Below are positions 1 through 12,119 of a stretch of DNA of 64,000 nucleotides, piece after piece. Origin of the DNA: Pegoplata infirma (taxonomy: Eukaryota; Arthropoda; Insecta; Diptera; Anthomyiidae); assembly GCA_963921195.1 (NCBI GenBank), contig OY992539.1, positions 131,592,682 through 131,656,681 on the forward strand, written 5' to 3'. Every line of letters starts with the position of its first letter. Position 1 is the stretch's first letter. A model generated the notes under the pieces. The model saw nothing but the letters and a program-made list of their open reading frames with translations, was not told the origin of the DNA and ran no database searches. A program made the translations under genes and the position numbers.

Positions 1-780
1 ATCTAGCTCGAGGTCATTTTTCCTTTACTAATTAAAACTATGATATTCTTATAGAATAATTTTAAAGAAAATTATTTTTCCGTTTTAAATTTATTCAGGT
101 TTGTAATTTTTGCAAGACTTAGTCCACACAAGTTTCGGAATTTGTCAGATTCTATTGATAAGACTATTTAGAAAAAATAAAAACCCTTACTACAAGTAGC
201 AAAGGGAATTCAAATGACAAATCGACAATGTTCAAACATATTAATACAATTTATTGAAAGATTTTGTAAAGAGTTTCATATATATTTCAGAAAATTTTAA
301 TAAATTTATGATTTTTTTAAATGTTTCCATAAATAAAATCATTTTTACATACATTTTTTAAAAAGTTACATTTTATTGAAAAGTTTTGTAAAGTTTTTCC
401 TAAAATGTATGAATTTTTCATAAATTTATGAATTTTTTCAAAATTTGTTCACAAATATAATTATTTTTTCATAAATTTTTTGAAAAGTAAAATTTTTTTA
501 AGATTTTGTAAAATTTTTCTTAAAATTCTGATTAATTTTTATTAAAAAAATAAAAATTGTTTTATTCGACCTTTAAAATAATATATTTTGAGTAGTTTTA
601 TTCTAGCTCGAGGTCATTGCTTCCTTTACTAATTAAACCTATGATATTCTCATAGAACAATTTTCAAGAAAATTATTTATTCTGTTTTAAATTTATTTAT
701 GTCATTTTTGCATGACTTAGTCGACACGAGTTTCAGAGTCATTAAATTTATAAGAAATCTAAAAAGCAAAATTCTCTAAG
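1..780. repeat. Two copies of a dispersed repeat beginning TCTAGCTCGAGGTCATT
   Basis: The module that opens the window (TCTAGCTCGAGGTCATT, then CTTTACTAATTAAAAC) recurs at about 601 with the same order of sub-blocks, including a GACTTAGTC..CACRAGTTTC block at about 115 and 714. Related heads lie at about 4251 and 4917, and inverted ones at about 4486 and 7622. The sequence is AT-rich and non-coding. It may be a piece of an LTR or foldback element, but I see no ends that prove either. Confidence 0.6.
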
Positions 781-1218
781 ATTTTTTTTTTGCATTGTGT
801 AGAAAATTTAAAATGTATTATATTTTTCATAACCTGCAACTACCCTTAATATACTGCATAGTTATACCCAAATGTACTTATATCTATATTTGTGTTAAAT
901 TGCGGAATTCATTAAATCCAAAAATAAGTTTTTTTTTTCTTTCATCAGTACTTAAGTTTTATATAAATATTTTTGTTGATGTTTTTTTATCATTATTTTA
1001 ACAATAGGATTCTTTCATAATAATTTTAATTCAAATAATATTCAAACATAATTAAATCAATATAAATAACATTGGTTTGCTGGTTTCATGTTATCTTATC
1101 TTTTAACCTTTGAGTGCCATAAAATCTGATATTAAAAAATATTTTCTATTATATACAAAAAATGTTATAAATTTTATAAATAACAGCAATATAAGTTATA
1201 TTATATACTTTTTGTATA
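781..1218. other. AT-rich stretch without recognised gene
   Basis: Between the opening repeat and the first MITE I see only AT-rich non-coding sequence. The short open frame at 795-1001 has no domain and ordinary AT-driven composition, so I do not call it. Confidence 0.6.
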
Positions 1219-1906
1219 CCCGAGTAAAAATAAACATATATAACAATATATAACTTGATGCAAACATAATAAATCATATATGATTATACATCGCGTAATA
1301 TATTTTCAAAATTTTTTAAATGCTGTCATATGTAGTTATATATAATTGAATCATGATTCGGATTAAAAGGTATACGGTTGATATAATTATATAAAATTAT
1401 ATGAGGGTCAATACAAAATTAGTTTTTCTGTATAATTTAATATAAAATTATATATAACCTATTCTGTTCCATATATAACACTATATGTTTCCATTTAACC
1501 AACAATTTTCTAAGTTTTTAAGGAAAAGTATAAGAAACTTTTTAAAATGTTCCTAAACATTTCCTTGTTAGGGTTATGTATATCACCTATCTGGTTCGAA
1601 GCGTACCCGAACATTTTTTTGTTTAAGAAAATTATATGTTTGGTGAATGTATCGTTGACCTGTGGTGTGTCTCAACCCAAACCAAAAACACCAGGATTTT
1701 ACATGTTTTTATGCAATTAAATCTAATTAGATCTACTAATATATGGCAATGTCTGGTCAAAACTCGGATGAAATCAAATCATATTTTATACAAGTTGATC
1801 TTTTTTAATGCAAAAACATCCACCATTATTCGGATCAAATTGCGTATAAATATATATTGTGTTACATATCATTATATATTGTATCATATAAAAATTTTTA
1901 CTCGGG
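1219..1906. mobile_element. 688-bp TA-flanked MITE, copy 1 (Tc1/mariner-like)
   Basis: The element starts CCCGAGTAAAAAT and ends ATTTTTACTCGGG, is flanked by TA on each side, and has a second copy of exactly the same length in opposite orientation at 36493-37180. TA duplication is the Tc1/mariner hallmark. It has no transposase. An open frame of about 100 codons is shared in part by both copies (peptide segment RMKSNHILYKLIFF), but this probably reflects young, similar copies rather than a gene. Confidence 0.85.
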
Positions 1907-2250
1907 TAAGTATTTATCCGTGTTGCGGTATATTCTTTACCATAGACAGGAGTAATATTTAAATAATCAAATGATTAGTCAGAATTTTTTGTTTATTTTT
2001 TTTTGTTTTTTATAAGATAATTTGAGCGATAACATCACAATGTAATGATATCCGAGTTTAGTTGCCAGCCCAATAACTTTTTTTTATAAATGTTTTAAAT
2101 CTTTGTATCTAAAAACGTGATTTTAAATTTTTTCGTTGATTGGGGAACCCAGTTGGGCGCCAAAAATAACTTGTTGCAACTCTGTCTGATACGGGATCAG
2201 TGGAGTTTTTTTAGTTTAAGTGTAGAAGAGAATTTGGTCGGACAAAATCT

Positions 2251-2390
2251 GTAGGTTAGTTGGTGGTGTATTTGGCTATGAGCGTGGGGGTCGTTCGTTC
2301 GTTTCCCAACAGAACCCTTGCTTGATTTTCTCTAGAACGAGGTAACGGTACTTGTTACTAGTTCTCGTTTAGGTTCAAAATTAGTAATTG
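2251..2390 (+). mobile_element. tRNA-derived SINE, copy 1
   Basis: The sequence matches the SINE at 32965-33110 over its length: a TAGTTGGT A-box-like start, a TCGTTTCCCAACAGAACCCTT block in place of the B box, and a TTCTCGTTTAGGTTCAAA tail. The B box here is degenerate, so this copy is old. Confidence 0.65.
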
Positions 2391-2682
2391 GTATATAATT
2401 AAATGGAAAATAATAGAAAAAAACTCATTTAAAAGAAATTTAAGATTTATTTATAAACTATATCAATTCACTTCTCTAAATACTTCGTAATTTTATTCTG
2501 TTATCTATTGATTTTCAAATAATTTACTTAATATTCTTTTAAAAATCAAAGACACAACTAATTTAATTGTGGTCCCACGCTGGGCGCCAATATTTTCTTG
2601 CGTAAAACTTATGATTTTTTGTTTGTGACTAGACAGGTTTTTTACCTAAAGCGCTGGAAATAAATTTGTCGCATGTTACCTA

Positions 2683-3110
2683 CACTCAAAAAAAATCTTA
2701 TAGAATTACCAAAAAAACCTCGTAAAATAATTTTTTGCTACCTCATATTTAACGAGAATTCCTAGCAAATTACAATTTTATTGGTAAAAAGCTAATAAAA
2801 TAACAAAAAAATTACAATAAAATTGTAAATTTCCAACTTTTTTGACGTGATAAAAATTATAAGAACTTCTCGTGACTTTACTAGATTTTGTGCTTCCTCC
2901 TTTTTTACAGGAATTTCTAGTCAAAATTAAGATCGTTTTTTGTATTTTTACAGGATTTTTACCAATAAAATTGTAAATTTACAACTTTTTTGATGCGATA
3001 ATACTTACAAGGAATTTTTGTGACTTAACTAGATTTTTTTGTAAAATTTCCTTGGAAATTTGAACATTTACGAAAAAAATTGTAAAATTACAAAAAAATA
3101 AGAAATTAGT
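2683..3110. mobile_element. Truncated CACTCAAAA-type TA element
   Basis: It starts CACTCAAAAAAAATC after a TA, like the intact elements at 5111-7605 and 31366-31760. The inside is a repeated theme (ACCAATAAAATTGTAAATTTAC, here twice, split by TTTACGAGAATTCCTAG-type blocks) also seen at 22885-23110 and 35489-36104. The right terminal repeat is not visible, so the right boundary is approximate. Confidence 0.55.
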
Positions 3111-5110
3111 AATAATAATGATACTGAACTTATTATCCTGCAATAAAGGAAATAGCTGACTAATTGAGATACAGTTTTTTAGCTACGACCGCAGTCGACA
3201 TCCATTCTGTCCGTTAAGCAGTAGGCAATTTCCTACCGTCAATGATAATCAATGCAAGATCAGCCCCAAACTGCTAACGTCTTTCAACAAGACTGCAAAG
3301 GTCTTTCAATTGGTACCTACTGATTGTCCTGAAACTTGCATTTGAAAATGAGAGCGAGAAGCGAAAAAATACCTGTTTTTTGCTCAATGGATCTTAGAGC
3401 ACAAAGACAGTTAAAGAAAGCAAGACTGGGAAAAACCTCACAGGTTCCAAACAGACTTGAAATGTGTTGGTATGCCTCTATAAACTTGAAAGCAAAATCT
3501 ACTGATTTTTTCGCGAAGGTAAGGAATCAGAGATGGTTATATTGATGGATCTATAAGACCACACGACATATTTGGCCTTCGAACAAGTAACTTCTATCCT
3601 TATTCTTTTCAAACTGAAAAACAAGTCTTTTAAATTGGGGCCATGTTGGGCGCCATTACGTCGATGCAAGTATTTTAAGTTTCACGGTTATTTTAAATAT
3701 AAATTATATTTGAAGACAAATTAATTCTTAAAATTTAAAAACAATTTATAAAGTGGTTTTCTACAAACTGGATCAAATTTAAGAAAAGAGACAACCTAGG
3801 AATCCCATAGTCTTAAAAAGTACTTTAATTTCTATTCATTTTCATGAAATTGAATATTTTGTGAAGAAAAAGAACACAAACTGAAAAATACAAGTCTGTG
3901 AAAAATAGCCCCGAGTTGGGAGCCAATATGACGCTGACAGTCTTTTCAGTTTCTTAATTTAAAAATATTTTTCTAAACACTTGATCAACTTAAAAAGATG
4001 GGTCTGCTTCAAAAAAATGAATTCTTTCTCAGTGATCCTCTTTAAATACTTTGTAATTTTTAAAAGATATTTCAATTTTGTCATCAAAAAAGTTTGTATT
4101 CTTTTAAAACTTAAAAGATTTAAAATAATTTTTTTGTGCCCAACTAAGGGCCAACAAATATTTTATTTATTTTTTTATTTAAATTCTGATTAATTTTTAT
4201 TAAAAAATAAAAATTCGACCTTTAAAAAATTATATTTTAAGTAGGTTTATTCTAGCTGGAGGTCATTATTTTCTTAATAATTAAAACTGTAAAACATTTC
4301 TCAACATAATTTGATGTTTTAATACATTATTCACTTGTTCTAAATTTTGCCAATAATTTTTAATTTTTTTATTCTCTTGAAACGCAAAAGACTATTTGGC
4401 GCTCAACTTGGGGCCAGCAAAAAAAAACTTATTCTAAGGAAGCAATGTTTTTATTTAAATATTTTTATTAAATAGTTTTAAAGGTAAAGGAAATAATGAC
4501 CTCAAGCTAAAATAAATATTCTAAAAAAAAAAATTTTTAAACTTTAAATATTTTACAAGAGTTTTTTTATTTTGATTTAACACTTAGGGAATGCTCCTAC
4601 TAATGCACAAACTACAATTTTGAATTTCTCAAAATACTTTGAACTTAAAGACTTTACCCAGCAGTCATTTTTCTGAACTGGCAGCACTTTGGATGAGCTA
4701 CGATATGCTATAAAAAGAAGCTGTGCCCCCAAAATCTCAACTTTTTTTTGCTGGGTACTTATTGATTTTCAAATTTTGTGTTTTTAAAACACAAAAGACG
4801 CTAGTCTTTTTGGCTCCCAACTTCGGGCAAACACAAAAAATAATTCTAATTAATTTTTATTAAAACAAAAAAATTGGTTTATTCGACCTTTTAAATAATT
4901 TTTTTTGAGCAGGTTTTCCTAGCTCGAGGTCATTATATCCTTAACTAATTAAAACAATGATATTCTCATAGAATAATTTCCAAGAAAATAAATTTTCTGT
5001 TTTAAATTTATTTATGTTGGTTATTTTTCCAAGACTTAATCGACACGTGTTTCGGAATTTGTCAAATTGCATTGTCAAGATTATTTAGCAAATATAAAAC
5101 CCCTATACTA
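3111..5110. repeat. Degenerate repeat zone with primer-binding-site-like motifs
   Basis: Motifs of the type TTGGCGCCCAACTTGGGGCC occur on both strands across 2.1-8.35 kb. Forward forms are near 4141, 4396, 4806 and 8317. Inverted forms are near 2151, 2571, 3640 and 3909. They begin TGGCGCCCAA, which is how LTR-retrotransposon primer binding sites (complement of a tRNA 3' CCA end) often begin. No LTRs, gag or pol can be recognised, so an old, heavily rearranged LTR element family is only a hypothesis. Confidence 0.4.
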
Positions 5111-7605
5111 CACTCAAAATAATTCTACAGTAAAAAAAATAGTAAGTGCGTTGGTATCCCAAATCTACTAATAAGTTACTAATTACCAGTATTACAGTAG
5201 TTTTTTTAGTATCTTCAAAGTGCTAAAATTAGTATTTCTTACTGTTTATGAGTAATTTTTGTTGGTAGTTGGTTTTACTAATTTTTTTACTATTTTTAGT
5301 TCATAAAAGTACTAATATACAGTAATTCATTAGGTTTTTAATTTATTTTTGTTAGTAATTATTCCGTAAGGGGGCGCTTGTTTACAAGCAGAGCTACCAA
5401 CCGTTTTTTTTTTGCAAAATCGTTAAATTTGAATTCAGTGTTGCCATTATGTTACATTTCGGGTAGTTGCTGTTGCTTTTTTGATCTTGCCGTTTTTTAA
5501 ATACGCGTTTTTAAAAATAGGGTATTTATGGAGTTTTTCTATTTTTTCGCGACATTTTTTTTTTGTAATTTGTGATTTTTATATTATCAATAGATTTTGC
5601 TGAAATTTGAAACTTAAGCCCAAGACCTAATGAAATTGGGAAAAATCAGACCGTGTTTTATTTTATTTTTTTGGTTATGGAGTTATATTTTTGTAATAAT
5701 GCAATCAAAATATGTATTTTTGACAGATTTAAATAAAGAAAATTGGGGTTATTTTCGAAAATTATGTAACAGGCAAAACGCGCAAAACAGTGACTCCAAA
5801 AGCGCTAAAAACCGCTTAATATGAATTAAGTTAAAAGTGCCAAAAAGCGCTAAAAAATAATTTTAATTAAAGGTAAAAAAAAAAAATATAAAATCATCAG
5901 GCCTATTCACAAAATAAGTCTAAAAATTGTGAAATATTTTTTTTTAATTTTAAACAAAGTTTTCCATTTCTTTGGTTGTACTACAACAACTACATGAAAA
6001 ATATGAATCTAAGAGTGTTATTAGGACGTTTCTGTTGTGAAATGTAAATTTTTTCGCAAATGATTAGTTCTAGAAAGAAAGCGCTAAATGCGCTAAATGA
6101 AAAAGGGGAAACGCGCCAGTTTACCGCATTTTTTAAAAACGCGCTAGATTAAAAAAATTAGCTTTTTGGGTGGTCGGAGAGCGCTAAATCCAGCACGAAT
6201 TGTTTTTAAAGTAATATGAATGTAATATTATTTTTACTCCTGATTGTATCAGCTTATTTATTTAATTTATGATAAAAACAAATATTTTTAATTATTGTTT
6301 TTTTCGCTTTTTATCCTTGTAACTTTAAAAAGCACATTTTCCATTTTTTAAAATTATCTCTTTTTTCTTGTCGTTTTTTTTTTTTTTTTGTAAATTTTTA
6401 CCCTTTTCCTACGATTTTTACGTTTTTTTTTCATATTGGTAATGGCAACACTGTTTGTAATAGCACCAAATGCTTCTTCACAATTCAGCAGCAAGCAGCA
6501 GATAGAAAAAATCAAGAGTACTCTATTTAATTATAATTTCACTAAAAAGACGCATTTTTTTATTTCTTAACATTAAAAAAGCATACCCCAAGTTGTAAAT
6601 ACAAAAAGTACTTATTGTATAAATTTATAATTTATAATTAAACACAGTTCTTTATATTTCGTGCCGTCTGCTGCTTGCTGCTGCAGTGTGTTCAAACACC
6701 ACGTTTGCTTGCATTTAACTCAGTGCTACCAACTGATTTTTCTGTTTGTTTAGTGCGAAGAAAAATTAAAACCGAAACAACGCGATACACGGTCACGGAG
6801 AATTTGTAAAAAAAATATATTCTTAATTTATTTAATTAAATTGTTTGGTGTTAAACTAATTAAATAAATATGTTCTTTATTTAAATATGTATATTAAATA
6901 AAATGCCATTAATAATAAAACTACATCAATTTTTTTGTTAAATCGTTTTTCATTTCAATGGCTGTGAAAAAAAAACTCAAGCTGAAGAAGAATGTTATGG
7001 ATACACACACGTATACCAAAAAAAAATGTATGTAAAAAAACACCCTCTGTAGTAAAATGTTTGTACTTACATTTGAACATGTATTGAGAAAATATTATTT
7101 CTTTTTTATATTTTTAGCAGTCGTTTCCAAAATATATTTCAATGGAATGGCGACAACATTTATATTTTCAAATGCCTGACGTGGTACAACCTACGCTACA
7201 TTTTTAAGCAGCGCAAGAAGACATGTAATTAAGTATATCTTATAACCGAAGTGAAATAAAAAATCATTTATATATAATTTTTTTCTGATTTTTATTTATT
7301 AAAATTGATATAGGTAGTAATTTTATTAGCTAAAATTAGCAATTTTATATACTAAAATTAGTATTTTTTTTTTACTAAATAGGGCAAAAATTTGAAATAT
7401 TTATGATTTTATTAGTAATTATATTTACTAAAATTGTAGTAAATTGCAGTAATATTTACTGTTTTTTTAGTATTTTTCATGTACTACATATTAGTAACAA
7501 ATTTTAGTATTGATTACCAATTCCTGCACTAGGTCCTTTTGGACTAAAACATTAGTACTCGTAGCTAAATTTTTGGTATTGAATACCCACGTTTTTTTTT
7601 GAGTG
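5111..7605. mobile_element. 2.5-kb TA-flanked non-autonomous DNA transposon
   Basis: The ends CACTCAAAATAA and TTTTTTTTTGAGTG are inverted repeats, and TA flanks both sides (5109-5110, 7606-7607). The host sequence on either side rejoins into a repeat seen at about 170-205 (CCCTTACTA then AAGTAGCAAA), which supports an insertion. Near both ends the sequence is full of inverted ACTAAAATTAGTA-type blocks. The middle holds a pair of inverted CAGCAGCAAGCAGCAG motifs (6487 and 6667) and GCTACCAAC blocks (5391, 6726). There is no transposase frame. Confidence 0.75.
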
Positions 7606-8437
7606 TATAAGTAGCAAAAAAAAGGAAATAATGACCTCGAGCTAGAATAAACCTACTCAAAATACAAAAAATAATTTTTAATCCTAGAAAAAATGTTATT
7701 GATTGATTTTAAAATTTTATTATGAAAAAAAGGAGAAATCAGTATCTTTGGAAAAATGGCAACACCTAACATTTGTGTCTAAAATATAGACCATGTCTGG
7801 CAATGATTGCAAAAATAAGTACTTAGATCAGAATTGATGAAGGAGAGGAAGAAGAATAATGATTACTAAAAATAAAAGTTTGTTTACACAATTACAATAA
7901 CAAGTCTTCTGTGAGAAAAATACAACAGCAACAACCACACTCGAATTGAAAAAATCAGATTTAGTTGATACTTGCTTAACAGCCTACTTGGCGTATCGGT
8001 CTAGAGTGATTGTTCGTTACAAGCAGTTAATATCAAAGTATTACAGATGATGATGAGTTCAATCCTTGTCGGCTGCGATCTGTAAATAATTTTCACATAT
8101 AGAGTTTTATTGACTATTAACTAAATAAATTTGACATTAAAAGTTTTTCTGAAGATTATTATAACTGGATAATATGAAACTAGTAAAAAACAAACCAGGA
8201 TGTCTTAAATTTTTAGAAAAATTAAAAATTTTTCTTTCACACTTTTCTCAATTCAAAACCATATATGAGAAAAAATTTAATTGATTATTCTTTTGAGATT
8301 CAAAAGACTCAAATCATTTTGGCGCCCAACTTGGGGCCACTACAAAAAAAAATATTTTTTGTTAGGAGAATATTGTTTTATTTTTAGAAGTATTTTCACA
8401 CCCTTATAATAACCTTAAATTTCTTTTCTCATTTTAG
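7606..8437. other. Repeat remnants and presumed end of a 5'-UTR intron
   Basis: The stretch begins with an inverted copy of the AGCTCGAGGTCATT repeat, holds one PBS-like motif at about 8317, and ends with a pyrimidine tract and acceptor (TTTCTTTTCTCATTTTAG, ending at 8437). I see no coding exon in it. Confidence 0.45.
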
Positions 8438-9963
8438 ATTCTCTTATCACAAAGGAATAAATTAACAAATTTTTTGGATCTTACAATTCTTTTAAACAAA
8501 AAAATCTAATGAACAAAAAAATTAAAACTCTAACATTAAAAAAAAAAAACACAAAAAATAAAAAATTTAACTAAACCAAAACAAATTTTAAGAAAATTTA
8601 CAAAATTTTCAAAAAAATTTAATTAAAATAAAATTAATAAAATAAAAATTTAAATATAAGCCAATAATTGTTAATTAAGATTACAAATTAAATTATAGGC
8701 AAAACAAACAAACCCAAGGAAGACATAAATTAAATAATTAATAAGCAATAATACAATTAATTAAATATTAAAAAAATATTTAATTTTAAAACAAAAAATA
8801 ACGCCACAAATTTAATATAAAAAAAAACATAAAATATAAAAAAACCTACAAATTTACACCCAAAAACCAGTAATAAAACAAATGTTTGTCTAAATATTAT
8901 ATTAATATATATATTTTTTTATAATTAAAATTAAATAAAACAAAATAATTACTAAACAAAAGTACAAAATAACAAATTTAAACAAAATTTATTAGCAACG
9001 CAATAGTATAAAACAAAAATAAAATAAAAATTAAATCCAACAACAAATTTTTAAAATATTTATAAAAAAAAAAGTCTGATAAAAAATAAATTTAAAAATT
9101 TTTTTGACAAAAATTAAGCAACAGCAAAAAATATAATACAAATTTTTCAACAAAACAAAAAAAAAGTTACAAATTTTATGCAAATTTCCAAAGTTTTTTT
9201 AAAAAAAATTAACAAAAAAAATCATTATTAACAGTTAAAGTACAAAAAAAAGTTTTTTATTCAAAATTAAATTGTTAGTAAATAAAAAAAAATATAGTCT
9301 GCACAATTACAAATTTTTAAACAAAATCTTAAGTATAAATAATCAATAATTAAAACAAACAAATTTACTCCATATTCAAAATACAAATCTTTTTGCATAA
9401 TCAAATAACACACACACAAAAATTATAACGAAATACGTACAAGATTTTTTAATAAATATAATTAAATTAAAATAATTATTAAATATAAAAAAACAACAAA
9501 TATTTAAGTAGTGTTGTAGTGTTTTTAAAAACAACAAAAGAAAAACAAACAAATTAAGAAAAATTACAAAAAAAAATTCCCGAGATTTTTTTTGAAAACC
9601 ACAAAATTTCAAATTTCAAAAAAAGAAACAAATCTTTAAAGATCATTTTGAAAAACTACCTCAAAAGTGTTAAAACAAGTGTACAAATATTTAAAAAAAC
9701 TATTTTTTCCTTTATAAACAAATTACAAAAAAACCAACCAAAACTAAAGCACAAAAGTTAAAGGTACAAATTTCATACATCTCCCCCAAAAAAGTTAAAT
9801 TTTTTGGATTTGGTTTACAAAAAACTAACGAAGGATACACACATAATCGAGTTACGAGTATCGTATAAATAAAATAAAATCGAGCTATATTAAAAAAAAA
9901 AATTCTTTCTGGCCGACCCTGTTTTTAGTTATTAAAAACGGCCATGCAACAGGGTAATTTTAA
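8438..9963 (+). other. Tet: Probable 5' UTR part of the first Tet coding exon
   Basis: Directly after a good splice acceptor at 8437 the composition changes to A-rich, C-containing and very G-poor on the + strand, and it stays so to the Tet start codon. Such CAA/AAA-rich leaders are common in long fly 5' UTRs. I count only four ATG triplets in about 1.5 kb. This extent is inferred from composition and one acceptor; a transcription start inside the stretch is also possible. Confidence 0.5.
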
Positions 9964-9979
9964 ATGGCGTCTTCAATAG
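9944..9979 (+). CDS. Overlapping upstream ORF of 11 codons
   Basis: ATG at 9944 (context GGCCATGC, with a purine at -3) opens an 11-codon frame that ends with TAG at 9977-9979, past the Tet start at 9964 and in another frame. The Tet ATG has T at -3 and G at +4, a weaker context. The uORF could lower translation of Tet, or be bypassed by leaky scanning. No data here show that it is translated. Confidence 0.4.
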   Translation: MQQGNFKWRLQ

Positions 9980-11799
9980 TGGCACAATCAAGCGGCGGTC
10001 CACAAGAAACGTCTGCAACTAGTTTACAACATCATCATCAGCAACAACAGCATCAAGTTCAACAACAGCAGCAGCATCAACAAAATCACATAACCTCTGC
10101 TTCAGCTGTAACTTCAACAAATTTGCATAATACACATTTGCAACATTTAAGTACATTAAGTCATCATTATACGGCACACGCCTATCAATCAGCAACAACG
10201 GCCACATTTCATCATCATCCACCTCAACAACAATATCAACAACATCCACAATATCCTGCCATACAGCATAATCAACAACATACACAGCAGCAATTGTATC
10301 AGCAACATCAACAACAGCAGCAACAACATTGGGATTATTATGCTAGACAGCCACCGCCTCATAATCAACAGCAGCAGCAACAACATAATCAACAAACAGA
10401 GGCACAACAACACCAGCAGCAACAAATACAACAAACTCCCCAACCTTTACAGTCTTCAACACCAACTAGTACCAGCAATATTTCTACCACTTCTGTGTCA
10501 AATAATAATGCTACAGCTGCTACCAATGGTTCTACAACAACATCTACCAATAATGAACAACAGCAACAACAAAATGGTCAAAGCAACAACAACAACAATA
10601 ATCCACAAGCTAGTTCAACCAGCAATAGTAATACCAATGATTCTGTAAGTTCCCAAACTAACGGTTCTAATAATTATACAAGACCTTGGGAAATGGAGTC
10701 CAAAGATACCAACAGTAATTCCAGTTCCAATACAATACAACCAAAGAGTGGCTTTGAGCCATTTTCGAAATTACCCTCCTTTTCAAGTCAATTTCATGGT
10801 TTCGATCAATTAATGGCCGATGGTACTCCGATGCCGGTAGGTACGGCCTCCTCTACCACAACGGCTGGTCTTAATCCATCATTGAATTCTTTACAAACTG
10901 TAGCCATGTCACCGGCTAGCATATCGGTTAGCTCACCGGGTATGGTAAGTGTGGGTTCACCCTTAACCCAACTGTCCGCTTTACAAACTAGTATAACACC
11001 GCCATCGTCAGGTTTTGCGCCCTTGGGTGCACCACCTCCACCAGTGCCAGCAAATGTTTTTCATCCTCATCATCGAGCACCATATCCTCTAGTGCCAGCC
11101 ATCTTGCCCGCCCGAGATTTAACACCAAGTTTATCCTCCTCGCTAGCCAGTGGTGGTTATACAACAGATCCTCTGTTATATCAACCTTTGACGCCTTCAT
11201 ATGCACCACCTACACCCAGTTCTTTGGTGCCGCCGTCATTGCAATCGTCATCATCCCTATCCTCGCTGGGTAAAAAAGAAAATTCTATGTCAGCATTTGA
11301 TCTCAATACAAATTCAAATGGTTCACATATAAGTGCCACAACATCGAATACACCAAATACTATTGCCACGCCCATGGGCATGCATACACCAACGCCTTCT
11401 TATGATGGCGCCAGTAGTTCATCTATGATGGATATTTCCAATAGTGGTGTGGCGGGTAGTAATGCCGGTTATCATACGCCCCATTCGACACATACCAGTA
11501 CAGGATCTCATACGCCACATACTACGCAACCCCATACGCCCACACCCTCTACCACTACGCCTTTAAAGGCAGACAAAGTTTTAAATTCACCCGTGGCTAG
11601 AGTGGATGCGCGCAAGAAAGAAAGACGGAAAAATCGGGTGCATTCGCTGGAGTCCAGTGCCGAATCTGAGGCTAGTGCCATGGATGTGGACCCCAGCAAT
11701 CCCGGCCAAGTTGATGCTGTTTCAAGTACTGCTAATTTTAAGAGTCCCATCAGTAGTTTGGGTATAGGAGACAGTAATGACGGACACGGGGATAAACAG
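9964..11799 (+). CDS. Tet: Tet first coding exon (N-terminal low-complexity region)
   Basis: The exon encodes 612 residues of a nuclear Tet-type dioxygenase. The start is well fixed: the codon just before ATG 9964 is TAA in frame. Residues 22-160 are rich in Gln and His, 165-240 in Ser, Thr and Asn. More ordinary, probably conserved motifs follow, such as PWEM (241-244) and FEPFSKLPSF (264-273). Pro/Ser/Thr-rich sequence comes next, and a basic cluster RKKERRKNR (550-558) could be a nuclear localisation signal. The donor CAG|GTAAGC at 11799/11800 ends the exon in phase 0, which fits the CXXC exon at 16953. Assignment to Tet rests on that downstream zinc finger and on the known large Q-rich N terminus of fly Tet. 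The CAA/CAG tracts are prone to length change. Confidence 0.85.
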
Positions 11800-11895
11800 G
11801 TAAGCAAAGATTTTGATAAATTGCAGTTTTTTTACAAAGGAATAGATGATTTGTTAGGGATTAAAGGACACACAACAAAAAAATCTGCAAAATAA
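11800..11895 (+). other. Intron-retained reading extension with poly(A)-signal-like stop
   Basis: If the donor at 11800 is not used, the Tet frame continues for 31 codons to TAA at 11893-11895. That stop lies inside AATAAA (11891-11896), a polyadenylation signal. A short N-terminal isoform made by intronic polyadenylation is therefore possible, but in such AT-rich sequence the hexamer can arise by chance. Confidence 0.3.
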
Positions 11896-12119
11896 ATTAT
11901 TTCCGAAATTTTAGCTTTAAAATATCTTAGAAAGAGTAAGAAAGTTTTATTTGGCATTGTAAAACCTTTCGCTACCCTCCAAAACGTTTTAGGATTACTA
12001 TAAGAAATCAGGATTTACTTTTTTTAGGATTAGGATTACTTTTTTAATTAAAAGCCTTAGGTTTGGTCCTCCACGCCCAACTGTCTAGCACCGCCTACTA
12101 TTTACCATTTAGTTTTGGG

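Noticed and set aside
1636..1962. 108-codon frame partly shared by the two 688-bp MITEs
   Set aside because: It runs past the element's right end at 1906, is shorter in the other copy, and resembles no transposase.
10019..10443. Antisense and out-of-frame open frames across the Tet Q-rich exon
   Set aside because: They are the other frames of CAA/CAG repeats; their leucine- or valine-rich peptides follow from that composition.
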